Source of the DNA: Sclerodactyla briareus
Taxonomy: Eukaryota; Echinodermata; Holothuroidea; Dendrochirotida; Sclerodactylidae
Direction: 5' to 3'
DNA: 64,000 nt
Assembly (NCBI GenBank): GCA_026419785.1
Contig: JAODTK010003076.1
Location: 242,013-306,012 of the forward strand
The notes beneath the pieces were generated by a model that was given only the letters and a program-made list of their open reading frames with translations, had not been told where the DNA came from and ran no database searches. Numbering within the stretch: the first letter of the stretch is position 1; the number at the start of each line of letters is the position of its first letter. Positions 11,580-23,194 of this stretch are shown here, in pieces. The position numbers and the translations under genes were made by a program.

Positions 11580-12357
11580 GGTGTGTTTGTTTTTTTTCTC
11601 AAATCCTTACATAAGTCCCTTTCTATCTGTGCTAGTTTGGAGGAAATCCAACCACCAACTCAAGACGTCGTCGAATTATTCTCTCCTTCCTGTTCATAAG
11701 TATTTTGGCCTCTTCCATTTTCGTCAATTATTCCTATTTGCCTCTCGTCAGTGGTGTGTTCTGTGTTCGTATTTCTGTGTTGTGCGCTGTTTGAGTCTCT
11801 TCTTCCGCGATTGTTCTTTTTGGGGCTATCTTTGCTCTAAGCCACTCGTTCCCCTCCCTAGCAAAAAAACCCTAGCTTTTTCTGCCTTCCGTACCTGTGT
11901 GTAATTAGCTGTCCTAGCGTAGCAATTACCTTGCGTGTAAAGTGCCGCTGTGGTGAGTGTTTATTGGCTAGTTGTATTTGCGTAAGCTATTGTCCAGTTT
12001 TGTCTCTTTGCTTTTGTTCTGCTTCCGATGGTCCGTGGCAGGTCCTCTGGATTCTTTTGTCGACAGTATTTGATTTTTTTCTTTCTCCTTCAGGCGTTAT
12101 TGCCCCCTTTTGCTACTGAGGGTGTGTATTTTCTATCGATTTCGGGTTTATAGTGTAGGCCTATTTAAGTTTTCTCGCGTATCATTTCGACCTATTAATT
12201 GTATTCGTATTCGTAAGTGCGACCGTGAGATCGCAATCATCTTGAGTACACTAGTGTTTTTGCGTGTTTTTCTTCTACTCATTTGTTTTCTTCTGCATCA
12301 GTATTTTTCACTGGTAGGCCCCCTACTTATTTTCATTTTCGGTACTTTGTCTTCTAT

Positions 12358-13395
12358 TTATTTGCTGGTATGGGAGGGAAGATAGCTGCTAGCTGTCAGG
12401 GTTGTTATATGTGGATCGAGTATCTGGAATTCGGGCTGAGTTTTAAGGGGTTGGCTTTGAGGACATAAGGCGATGGGTATATTTATAATGTAAGAAGTGT
12501 CATAGACTAGCCGTGCTTGAAGCCCGGCTTTGGGGCACGTGAGTGTCATTGGGAAGAGGTTAGGAGGGGAGCTGCTGCCGATACAACGGAAGTAGATTGT
12601 GATCCTGGCCTTGACACTATGAATAGTTTTAGTGTGCTGGCAGTTGAGGAGGCTGTGCCGGGTGTCAGTTGGATGAGTTGGGCTGGGGAGAGTACAAGGA
12701 GGGGGCGACAGGCGAGCCTTGGTTCCAGTCCGCGGTGGATGGAAGGGAAGGTGGACTTGGGGAGGGATAAGGTAAAAGTGGAAGTGTTTGCTGGTTGTTG
12801 ATTTGATTGTCGGTATTGGACACGGAATTTAGTCGGCGTGGATAAGCTAAGCTTACGCGCTTTGTCCTCCCGGAGCTAGGGGGGATATAGTGCGAGGGTA
12901 ACAGGATCTTGGGGGATGAGGAGTGTGGTGTTTTTGTCGAGATAGGCACAATAATCTCCGGTTTACAGTCAGGACATCCGATCCGTCCCGTGAACTGTTT
13001 TTGCAGCTGAGTTCCACTAGGGGGGGTTGGGGGGGGTCTAAGTCGCGATTTTGGCATTCTCCTAATTTGACGGTCGCGTTGCTGGTAGACTATAGCGGGT
13101 CCAATAGGTTGGTTCAATTAGGTGGTGCTGGCGAGGTCGTTCAGTTGTGGATGTTTCGTGTTTCTGGGGAAGGAGGGATCTTTTCCGCTAAGCTGGTCTC
13201 ACCTTACTGGTGCGGTGGCTTACTGTTAGGCCAGTTTGGTCAATTCCTGCGTGGAAGTGTTGTTAAACTAATTTGTGGGCGATGGTTTTCAGGTGTCCGT
13301 AGGCTTACTGGCAGGGTTGTAAATAGTAAGCATCGCAGTGGGGGATCGGCGAGGTCAACAGTAGCGATAGATATTTTCGCCAGCGGTCTTTTTCT
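12358..13395 (+). pseudogene. CR1 ORF1 remnant with PHD-like zinc finger
   Basis: A frame near 12364 gives a CxxCxxWI segment (cysteines at 12394 and 12403, tryptophan at 12412) followed by GLS. A CKKC pair (12489-12500) follows about 29 codons later. This resembles the second half of a PHD finger (CxxC..W.H..C ... CxxC), although the expected His and the next Cys are not there as read. The frame then shifts. A 159-codon open frame at 12923-13402 in another phase may be the C-terminal half of ORF1, but it shows no recognisable domain. In CR1 elements ORF1 protein binds the element RNA and is needed for mobility. The position just before the endonuclease fits. Confidence 0.55.
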
Positions 13396-14110
13396 GTGCT
13401 AATGTTCCAAAGTATCAGGAACACTTTTGATGAGTTGCAGATTTTAGTCCAGGAACGCAAGCCTGAAGTCATTGGTATTACAGCGTCGTGGTTGAACAGT
13501 GATATTTCCACAGCCGAAGGTCACCTTCCTGGTATTATGTTGCTTATCGGCAAGATAGGAGAGCTACTCTCTGGCATTGGTGGTGGAGTTTTTTGTTGTA
13601 TGTGGGGTCTGAACTTGAATATTTTTGAGAAGGCCGATTTGGTGTAAGTTTTGTCAACTCGGATTTGGTGTGAAATTCCGTCTAACTCATCCGGTCAATT
13701 CCCGCTCTTTATTAGTTGGCGTTGTGTACCCGTTCTCCAAATAGCTCTGAATACAACAACGCTTTCTTTCCGACATGCTTTTTCGAAGTTTCTTCTGGGA
13801 GAGTACAATTTATTATGGGTGATTTCAATTATCCATATTTTCTTGGTCCTACTGGTCCGAGTGGCTGTCATGGATCTGGCTTTTTTCAATGTCACGCAGG
13901 ATTGTTTCCTTTCTCATCATGTACAGTTCCTACCAGATAGGATAATATTTTGGATTTAGTTGTTTAGCATTGATCCAAGTCGTAGATAAGTAGAGAGCTG
14001 GTAAGCTCGGTGGCAAGGCTCACCATATTTTAGCTTTCATTGGCTTGTTCTGTCAATATCCCCCAGAGTGTAGAGCTTGTTCCTTGTTTCGCGAAGGCCG
14101 ATGTGATGGC
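13396..14110 (+). pseudogene. CR1 ORF2, AP-like endonuclease domain
   Basis: The N-terminal part reads clearly: a FDELQILVQERKPEVIGIT stretch, then SWLNSDI (about 13425-13505). This is the second conserved block of LINE endonucleases, where the usual form is TE(S/T)WL. Here alanine stands in place of the catalytic glutamate (GCG for GAG, about 13483). The GDFNYP block (13815-13835), which holds metal- and base-binding residues, is intact. The domain normally nicks target DNA to prime reverse transcription. Frame shifts separate the blocks. It follows ORF1 directly and is continuous with the reverse transcriptase downstream. Confidence 0.85.
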
Positions 14111-14639
14111 ATTCCCAGGTTTTTTAGCCAAGTAGATGCATAAACTGTTCGAAAGTCCTCATGCTGTTGACTCTTGGAATGGTGTTCATTGAAAGGGTAC
14201 AGGTTATGAAATTTGCTTCCTTGAGGAAACGCGCAGTCAGAACAAGAGGCCTTTCTTGGAGAAAAGGGAGTTTCTGTCCCTCAAACTTAAGCGCACTTAT
14301 GGCACTTATCGTTCTTCTGTCCCTTGTCTGATCTATAGCATTCAAAGTTCAGCAAAGCTTGTCCAGCGTTTAGTTTTGCTGCGCCAACTTGATTTCGAGA
14401 GGCAGATTGCCGCTAATATCAAGGAGAATCTTCGTACATTTTTCTCTTATGTGATGGGGAAGCAGAAAGTCAAGGACAGCATTGGTCCTTGATAGATTCC
14501 AACTCGGGTAGTACCATCAGCGATAGCCAAGAGATGGCTAAGGTTCTATAATTACTTTTCGCTGTTTTTACTCATGAGAACTTGGATAATTTTGTGCCCT
14601 AGTTGTCGGTGTTTCTCCGCGAGTATTGGTAATCTGGTG

Positions 14640-16075
14640 TGTTTCGTCTGGTTTAGTAAAGGAGAAACGGCAGAAGCTCAAAAGTGATAAATCTCCGGTC
14701 CTGACGGAGTTTATCCTTTCTTACTTACATCCGGTTGCCGACCGGTTGTCCTTCCACAGCTTTATTTTCCAATAATACTCTACGAAGGTATTGTTCCGGA
14801 GATTGGAGGAGAGCAAATGTTCTCCTATTCAATAAAAGGTAAACGGTCTCTTCCTTGTACTTACATGCCAGGCAGTCTTACTAGTGTTGTCTGCAGGTAA
14901 TGGAATCAATCATTCGGGATCATATGGTTTATTATTTCATGAGCATAGTCTGATTAGAGATTCGCAGCATGGGTTGAGGAAGAATCCGTCGTGTTTGACT
15001 AATCCTGGAATTTATGGAATATGTTTACATGTTCTGTGGGGGGGGGGGGGTGACACGGCAATGCATTTGAAATTTTCCTGACTTTCGAAGCTTTTTACAA
15101 TGTTCCTCATGAGCATCTCTGTCTCAAGTTGGAGAGCTTTGTATTGGGGGAAGTCCTCAGTGGATGTGAGTGGCTTCATATAGGGAACAGTGGTGTCCCC
15201 AGGGATCGGTTCTTGGGCCGCTCCAGTTTCTGGCGTATATTGACGATCTTGAAGGTTCTGTTCATGCAAGGGTTAAGAAGTTCGCAGACGAACTAAGTTG
15301 TATCGGGAGGTCGGTTCGAATGATGATGCGCTATTGGTTCAAAGGGATCTGGATCTAATTTCCAAATGGTCTTCGACCTGGCAGATGTTTTTCAATGTCG
15401 ACAAGTGCAAAGTTTATGCAGTTGTTTCACAATCGAACGCTTCCTTCAGTTGATGGCCGAAATATTCATGATGTGATATTCCAGAAAAAGATCTTGGGTT
15501 TGTTTTTATTCTCTTTTGAAACCTTCCAAGGCCAGTGTGCCGAAGCTGCTAAAGAGGTATTGGATTCTTGGCTTGATAGACTCACTTCCAGTTCCTTGAT
15601 ACTTATATTGTTGTCAGGCTTTTTCAGCAACTTGTTGCGAACGCACCTAGAGTATTCTGTACAAGCGTGGAATCCCTACTTTGCACAAGACAAGCAGGTA
15701 AATTGAAACGTTCAGCGTATGGCACCTAGATGAATTCACTCTCTGAAAAATTCATCTTACGAAGACAGATTAAGGCGTCTCGGTCTAACTACCATGGAGC
15801 TGAGGCAATTCGGGTGACTTGATTCATGTTTTCAAATTTGTCCATGGACTCGATGGCCTGTCTTTCCACTACTCTTTGAATTTGTCCAATTTACCTGCAA
15901 ATAGAGGCCATTGTCTCAAGCTTCGTGGCAAGCGCTGCAGAATGGCTTCGTAAATATTTCCTTCTCGCAGAGAGTGATCAATGAGTGGCATTTTCTTCCT
16001 GAAAATGTTGTTTTCTCTAGAGTGTGAATGCGTTCAAGAACAGTCTTGAGTATTTTTCAGGAACAAGGGCGATTT
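14640..16075 (+). pseudogene. CR1 ORF2, reverse transcriptase and C-terminal region
   Basis: Conserved reverse-transcriptase blocks appear in order across several frames: KSPG-DG (about 14689-14710), an SLTSVVC block near 14876, HSLI-DSQHG (near 14944-14975), PQGSVLGPL (about 15194-15222), a KFADEL block (15278-15296) and STWQMFFNVDKCK (near 15374-15412). The C-terminal thumb motif LEYSVQAWNPY lies near 15649-15680, and a typical CR1 ending of the form VNAFKNSLEYFSG lies at about 16027-16062. The active-site motif reads FADE instead of FADD. The clade is set by PQGSVLGPLLF and LEY-VQAW. A 13-base G run interrupts the LDFSKAF block region at 15038-15050. Confidence 0.9.
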
Positions 16076-16175
16076 ATTTAAGTTCGAGTTTTTGGTTCTT
16101 TTTCTTTTGGGGTTTTGTGGCTTCGGGGTCGTTTATGTGGGTTATGTCCTTCGCTGAACCTATTCCCTAAACGAA

Positions 16176-16190
16176 ACTAACTAACTAACT
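16176..16190 (+). repeat. 3' terminal ACTA tandem tail of the CR1 LINE
   Basis: The bases ACTAACTAACTAACT stand at the exact end of the LINE, after its T-rich 3' UTR. CR1/L2-group elements end in short tandem repeats of this kind, used as the start point for reverse transcription. The tail marks the 3' boundary of the element. Confidence 0.8.
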
Positions 16191-19100
16191 CCAGCCATTC
16201 ATTAATACCAATACTGGATTCGGATTGGATCAATCTGATCACATGGCCATCCTATTCTTGCAATCCTACAACCTCCCACGTCCATTATTGCAAATACTCC
16301 ATTCTGATTGATTGACTATCCGGCTCTCGCCATCCCATTATTTTTGTAATTCCAGGCAGCTGGGCAGAGTAACTCAGCAATCAAACATTAACTTGTTTTG
16401 TTGCATGATATAACTACTGACTAAAAGTAGTCCTACCACTATGTGGCTTTCCCCCCAATCTTTTTTCGCTGAATTTTGAGCCAAGATTGTTTCATTTTGC
16501 AAGACCCGGCCAGGTCAGAGTACTCAAACAGGTCAGGTATCTCACATCAAATAATCACTCTTTGTGCTGCATCATGCATGTGGCTTTTACATGGTCAGAT
16601 GAGCAGAACACAGAATGCGTACCAAATTAAACAATCATTTCATGCGTGTCTTGCGCACTAGCCATCACCCCTGGTGCCCATTGGTAAACGATTTGACTGC
16701 ATGGTGTCTGACCAGGCTCGCACATGCAGTAGGTAGACTCTCAACCGTGATCGAAATCTGCTGTTCAAATCATGTCTGATTGACTCATTCCACATGCGCT
16801 ATACTTATAGCAGTTTGCCTGTGATTGAAATACTACGTAAAGCTGCCCTCTTCTCAATGGATGGTCACAGCTATCTTCAGAATATTGTTATCTCTAGGTA
16901 GAAATTCTTGTTTTCTCTTCTTCTTTGAAGGAGATTAAAGGTCACTTCTGAAGTGAACTAATATTGTTAACGAACCACCCATTATGTCCAGTGAACATCT
17001 CCCCAAATTCTCTAAAATATTGAATACTTTTCGAGATATGTCACTGAATGAAACGACAGGACCCTGCCATTTTGATTAAGGATTGTGATATCACCTAACC
17101 AATTGTACTCGAGAGGCTTTCTTTCTTTATTACAATTTGTGATCAAATCATTCTAAGATAGCACAAAGATCAACCAATTTAGTCTTAACTTTTGTGTCGT
17201 ATTATACCCCCAGTGATTCCTAGTAAAAGGGTACATTGTTGTGCACAGTCATGTTATTGATAGGTGGGAAAACAAAGAAATACATTAGATTGTTCAGTCT
17301 CCTGCAATTCACCTTGAGGGAAAAGGGCAGTCCTGTCTCCTCTTTTAAAAGCATATTGGGAAGGAAGCAATATTTTTGATAGGAATTTTTTTGTAGAATG
17401 TTCATACACCGCTGCTTCATATATTTGAGATATTTCCATACTTTAATTCCCTTCAATTTGGGGGTTGGGCAAACCAGCCTATACCACCCCCAGCTTTTCC
17501 TAGGAATTGAAGAACAGTCCACCAATCATGTGGTCTGCTCGCTCCCCCTTGAAGACACCTTGAGAGGTTTGGAGCATAGATGAATCTGGATGAACTCTAC
17601 ATCCTGATCAGGGCGGCAGCAGCAGCCCGACAATAGTACCTTTAGAGTAAGATGAAGTATACATAAATCATATCTGTGGTATAAGGTCAATGGAAGGCAG
17701 TGACCTAACTGGTTCAGTCACCAAGCTCATAATCCAATGGTAGTGGCATCAAGTATATTTTGGGCAAGTTTCCTTTATCACCCTTGGTGATAGTACTTGC
17801 AGGAATGGAGATTCAAGGGAAAGCTCTTCTGTTTTCGTATGTTTGTGGGGTTATCAATCAGTGGAATGTTGTTGCTTACTTAGCTGGGCACCATCCTAAA
17901 CCAGTGGATGAAGTCAAGTACAACCTTGAGCAGCGTACCGTCAATCCTATCCAACCTGCAAAAGTACCCCACAGAGGATAAATATGTTATTCAAAAGAAT
18001 AAAATGTCTCTCTGTCCTGTGGTACAGTCATTCAGCGGAGAATGTGTGGCTGTAGTGGCATGTCTCCTGTGTATGACTTGCAAATACTACAAAGGATTTT
18101 TAGGTGAAAGTTCATGACCTGCAAGTTGTCAATGTTACCACACAGGAAAGCCTACAAATCGTTTGCAAAATGATCATATCTAAGTGAATACGGATTTTCT
18201 GTTGCCATGCCGCAAAGAAGTAGCATTCACCGTGTGGTATCAATAGGCGCCTCTAATTGTGATGTCCATCGATCCCTCGTGCCTCAATTCCTTTGAAAGA
18301 AAATTAACAAACCTCAACAAGGCAGCATGCTAGAACCTCCAACTTTTGGGTGTGGGGTTTTGACATGTCCTCTTTCACCTTCGTTGGTTCGATGGAGATT
18401 TTTCATGACCATTGGCCTTTCTTGTTTTTCTTCATGTCCCCCTTACAGCACCTCCGCAACAATTAAGTGCTTCCACCCTAATAATTTTTTGGTATGATCC
18501 AGCTGGGACTTTTAATCCCAATCTCCAGGATTCTCTCCCAGCCTGGCAGTTGATGACCAGGCATCATCTTACTTGTCACATTGCTATTGGCTGCTTGGTA
18601 TACCATTTGAAACATTTGTTAGGGTCATTTGTTCTGGTTCCATTAAGGCAGTAATAATTAAACTTTGTTGAACAGCTCCATCTGCCACAGCGCTATCGTC
18701 TGAGCACAAGCTGCTTTAAATGTACTGATTCCTGCAGGAAATGGGAAAAATAATGACAAATTATAGTCGCATCACTTCCATGAATCCTTTACATATATTA
18801 TATCTATTACAGATATGTTAGCAGCGAGGATAGGACCTTCATTTGTAAGACTTTTGGAGATGGATTTTTTTTTTTCCTATTGAAAATATGTTTGCTTTTC
18901 AAGTTTCCAAACGAAAGATATCTCTGAACAAAAAACCAGAAAAACCTGAAAGGCATTCATGTGTTTCGGCACAAATTACTTTGCCAACTTTGCCTGTTAG
19001 AGAATGTGGCTTGTGCAGGTACTTTGTAGTACGCATGCTGATGTTTTCATTAAACATTACCCAACAAAGCAATCATCATAGAATGAGTGAATTTCTAATG

Positions 19101-19274
19101 CAATTGGCCGCTGAGAATGACAGAGGAAATAATAACACTCTTTGGGTGCTCCTTGCGCTTCACACCTCCAGACAAGCTTTGAACTAGAGGCCCCATGGTG
19201 CCTGTTACTCAAACCGACAAATGCACCAAGACGAATGTAAATTATGTGATAAATGTTTTGAGATAATGAGGCCA
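16191..19274. other. Unassigned DNA
   Basis: No gene is supported. Frames up to 101 codons (17220-17525, minus) and 99 codons (18888-19187, plus) carry no known motif. A box-B-like TGTTCAAATCA at 16762-16772, with GCAGTAGGTAGA upstream, is a weak SINE hint. The rest is AT-rich single-copy-looking sequence, in which introns or old repeats cannot be told apart. Confidence 0.4.
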
Positions 19275-19556
19275 ATAAGCAGTTTCAAACACTAACCTAT
19301 TATGCCCCTATAACAAACCGTTGACCTTGCTCTTCATATGGCCTAAAGATGTCTTAGCATCAATAAACATCGCTACTCAGTTTGGTCAACATCCATCGAA
19401 GAAAACCAATTGAGAGAGAACCAGGAAGCCAAAAAGCTTAGTGATCCTTGACTCTTTCTGACAACCTAAGCCAGACACAAGGACAATTGAAAGATTGCAC
19501 CAACTCATTATGGACAACTAACACTGACAAATTTCTATTTCCTGTTTAGCCAACCA

Positions 19557-22500
19557 ACCAATAGGTTCCTATACTCTTGATAAGAAAAGCACCATGAATG
19601 AGCTTCATCCAATCAGGCAGGGTCGAGTCACCCCTGACCTATATAAAAACAATAGGGTTCCTGTGCTCCCCATAAGAAAGCTACACCCAAAATTCAACCT
19701 ATCAGACCAACCCATTTGGACTTATCCGTGTTTACAAGGTTTTTTCATACTTTGACCCTCTTGGTGACCCTCTCAGAGGAGCTCTGACCTTACTCTCAAA
19801 CCAATGGTTCATGTACTCATTAGGGTAACACACACCCAAGTTGATATTCAATCCATCCAGCGGGTGAAGTTATCAATGTTACAAGCCAAAATTGGCCAAA
19901 ATATCGACGTTCCACAAATTGGGCTATTTCAATCAAACAAAAACCAAAATTCACCCCACCTATACCAAACAATAGGGTTCCTGTGCCCCCCCCTAATAAA
20001 GCACACACAAAATTTCAGTTCAGTCTGATCGACCACCCACCTCTGGACTTATTCGTTTCCACAAGTTTTCAGACTTTGACCTCTGTTGACCTCAGATGAC
20101 TTCTGACCTTACCCCAAACACAAACAGGGTTCATGTACTCATCATGGGGAACACACATACCAATATGATCTTCATCCATCCAGGGCGGAGTCGAGTTATC
20201 TTTTATTCACAAAGCCAAAATTGGGCAAGAATATCAACTTTTCACAAATTGTCTATTTTTTTAACCAAAATCACCCCAACCTATACTCAAAAACCTAAGG
20301 TTCTGTGCTCTCCATAAGAATCTACACACCAATTTCACACCTGATGAGACCAACCTTTGAGTTATAGTGTTAACAAAGTTTTCATACTTTTGACCTCTTG
20401 GACCCTCAGATGACCTTTGACCTGACCTCAAACAATGGGTTCATGTACTCATTATGGGGAACACACACTATATGACTTTCATCCATCCAGGCGGGTCAAG
20501 TTGTCCCCCGTTTTTTGCCCAAAATTGGCCCAAATATTCTACTTTTCACAAATTGTCTCTTTTCAACCAAAATCCACCCCAACCTATACCAAAAAATAGG
20601 GTTCCTGTTCCCCCCCCCCCTAAGGAGCCACACACAGAAATTTCATTTGATCAGGACCACCATTCTGGACTTATCATGTTTACAAGGTTTTTCAAGAGGT
20701 TTGACCGTCGGTCTGGTGACCTCAGATGACCCTCGACCTTACCCCAAAACAATAGGGTTCATGTACTCATCATGGGGAACAACACACAATACCAAGTATG
20801 AGCTTCATCCATTCAGGCGGGGTCCAATGTTATTGTGTTTACCAGCCGAATTCACAGCCGAAATATCGCCTTTTCACAATGTTCTACTTTAATATCGATC
20901 CCAAATATTCACCCCAACCTATACCAAAAATGATAGGGTTCCTGTGCTCTCCCCATAATAAAGCTACACCCAACTTTCAACTGATCAGACCAACCATTCT
21001 GGACTATCGTGTTTACAAAAGGTTTTCAACAGCTTTTACCCTGTGACCCTCCGATGACCTCTGATCTGACCCCAAACCAAGGGTTCATGTACTTAATCAC
21101 GGAAACACAATACCAAGTAGGAGCTTCTCCATCCCAGGGCGGGGTCGATTTATCTGTTCACAAGCCAAATTGGGTCAGAATTCAACTTTTTTCACAAACT
21201 GTCTATTTTCAACCAAAATTCAACCCCGACTATACCAAAAACAATAGGGTTCCTGTGCCCCCCCATAAGGAAGCCACACACAAAATTTCAGTCTGATCAG
21301 ACCAACCATTCTTACTTATCGTGTTCCAAGGTTTTCAGACTTTGCCCTCTGTTGACCTCAGATTACCTCTGACCTACCCCAAAACAATCGGTTTCATGTA
21401 CTCATCATGGGGAACACACATACCAAGTCAAGGCTTCATCCATTCAGCGGGGTCAATTGGTTGTGTTTACAAAGCCTAATTCAGTCAGCCGAACTATCAA
21501 CTTTTCACAAATTTTCTACTTTAATATTGACCAAAATTCACCCTGACCTAATACCGGAAAAACGATATGGTTCCCTGTTCTCCCCCATACGAAAGCTACA
21601 CACCAATTTCAATCAACCTGATCAGCCAACCATTCTGGACTTATCGTGTTTACAAGTTTCCCAGACTTTGACCTCTGGTGACCTCAGATGAACCTCTGAT
21701 CCTACCCCAAAACAAAAGGGTTCATGTACTCAGCCTGGATAACACACATACAGTATGAAGCTTATCCATCCAGGGCGGGGTCGGTTATCGTGTTCACAAG
21801 TCAAAAAATTGGGCAAATCCAACTTTTCAGAAGACAAATTGTCTATTTTTAAAACTCAAATTCACCCCAACCTATACCAAAACAAAGGGTCCTGGGCGCT
21901 CCATAAGAAGCGACACACCAAATGTCAACCTGATGAGACCAACCATTAATGGACTTATCGTGTTTACAAGGTTTTCATACTTTGACCTCTGGTGACCTCA
22001 GATACCTTTGACCTACCTCAAAACATAGGGGGGGGGGGGGGGTTCATTACTCATTATTGGGAATCACACACTACGTAAAGAGCTTCAATCCTCCAGGCGG
22101 GGTCAATTTACGTGTTTACCAACAGCCAAAATTGGCCAAAATATCGACTTTTTCACGAATTGTCTATTTTAAAATAAAAATTCATCCCCGACCTATAACC
22201 AAAACAATAGGTTCCTGTTGGGCTCCCTCTAAGAAACAAACCAAAATTTCATCTGATCAGACCAACCATTCTGGACTTAGCGTGTTTACAAGGTTTTCAG
22301 ACTTGCCTCTGTGGGTGAACTCAGATGACCTCTGACCTTACCACCCCAAAACAATAGGGTTTCATTTACACTCATCCTGGGGACACACATACCAAGTATA
22401 GCTTCATCCATTCAGCGGTGTGTTCAAGTTATCGTTTTACAAACCAATTTAAGGCAAAAAATCGACTTTCACAAATTTTCTAATTTTGACCAAATTCAAC

Positions 22501-23060
22501 CCCTGACCTATACTAAAAACAATAGGTTCCTGTGCTCTCCCTAAGAATGCACACACCAAATTTCAACCTGATGCAGAACCAACCATTCTGACTTATCATG
22601 TTGACAAGGTTTTCATACTTGACCTCTGGTTACCTCAATGACCTCTGACCTGACCCCAAAACTACGGGTTCCAGGTACTCATCATGGGGACACACATACC
22701 AAGTATGAGCTTCATCATCCAGCGGGGTTGAGTTATCGTGTTTACAGCCAAAATTGGCCCCACCAAATAAAACTTTTCAAATTACTATTTTTGACCTAAA
22801 TTTACCCCCCAACCTTACCAAACCAAAGTTCCTGTGCTCCCCATAAGAAAGCTACAACACCTAAATTTCAACCTGATCAGACCAACCATTCTGGACGTAT
22901 CATGTGTTACAAGTTTTTTCAGACTTTTTACCCTTGTGACTCAGATGACCTCTGCCTTCCCCACAACAATAGTGCTCATGTACTCATCATTGGGGAACAC
23001 ACATACCAATTATGAGCCGGACCTACTCAGACTGATCAATTTATCGTGTTTACAAAGCTG
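19557..23060 (+). repeat. Tandem array, ~11 copies of a 318-bp unit
   Basis: The marker GTTTACAAGGTTTTCAGACTTTG, or close variants, begins near 19733, 20062, 20370, 20679, 21009, 21322, 21645, 21963, 22281, 22595 and 22910. Spacings are 308-330 bp. Each unit contains two ACAATAGGGTTC blocks about 159 bp apart. The first is followed by CTGTGCTCCCCATAAG and the second by ATGTACTCATCATGGGG. Both halves later carry TTATCGTGTTTACAAG. The unit is therefore an old dimer. Between the halves lies a run of TGACCT repeats. Copies differ mainly by one-base indels. Several frames of 70-125 codons run along the array, but the unit shows no kept frame, so none is a gene. Confidence 0.95.
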
Positions 23061-23064
23061 GGCG

Positions 23065-23150
23065 TCACACACACACACACACACCACAACCCACCCACAA
23101 ACACAACCACACACGCCACACACACCCCACAGACACACACCCACACACGA
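23065..23150. repeat. CA-rich microsatellite within composite element
   Basis: Imperfect (CA)n with CCA, CAA and CAGA interruptions, lying between the last partial 318-bp unit and the terminal hairpin. The copy of the element at 40.8 kb has a (CA)n in the same place. Confidence 0.9.
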
Positions 23151-23160
23151 CTGACGCATA

Positions 23161-23186
23161 ATTCCTCGTGACTTTCGTCAAGGAAT
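23161..23186. repeat. Terminal hairpin of the composite element
   Basis: ATTCC..GAC and GTC..GGAAT form an imperfect stem around a TTTC loop. The counterpart at 40878-40894 is CCGTGAC-TCT-GTCACGG, and a third at 10260-10275 is TTCTGAC-TG-GTCAGAA. All three lie just downstream of 318-bp units. The first two continue into GGAAT, an A-rich run and AAGGC. Confidence 0.75.
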
Positions 23187-23194
23187 CAAAAAGG

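Larger units (their letters stand above)
11580..16190 (+). mobile_element. CR1-type non-LTR retrotransposon (LINE), nearly full length, decayed
   Basis: A single plus-strand element carries, in order, a T-rich 5' leader (about 11580-12360), an ORF1 remnant with a PHD-like zinc finger, an AP-type endonuclease and a reverse transcriptase, a CR1-like C-terminal region, and a short tandem tail of ACTA repeats (16176-16190) directly followed by unrelated DNA. CR1 and L2 LINEs are known to end in short 3' repeats rather than poly(A), and PHD domains in ORF1 are known for CR1-like elements. The 5' edge is a guess from base composition. Coding frames are broken many times, mostly by short indels, so the copy as sequenced cannot encode its proteins. 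Some of these breaks may be sequencing error. Confidence 0.9.

Noticed and set aside
12665-13117. 150-codon minus-strand frame
   Set aside because: It is antisense to the CR1 ORF1 region and shows only Pro/Ser-rich low complexity.
16720-16775. tRNA-like box A/box B pair
   Set aside because: Box A is poor and no relation to the other SINE candidates was seen.
20515-20892. 125-codon and other frames along the 318-bp array
   Set aside because: Different units are open in different phases, and the repeat consensus does not encode a conserved protein.
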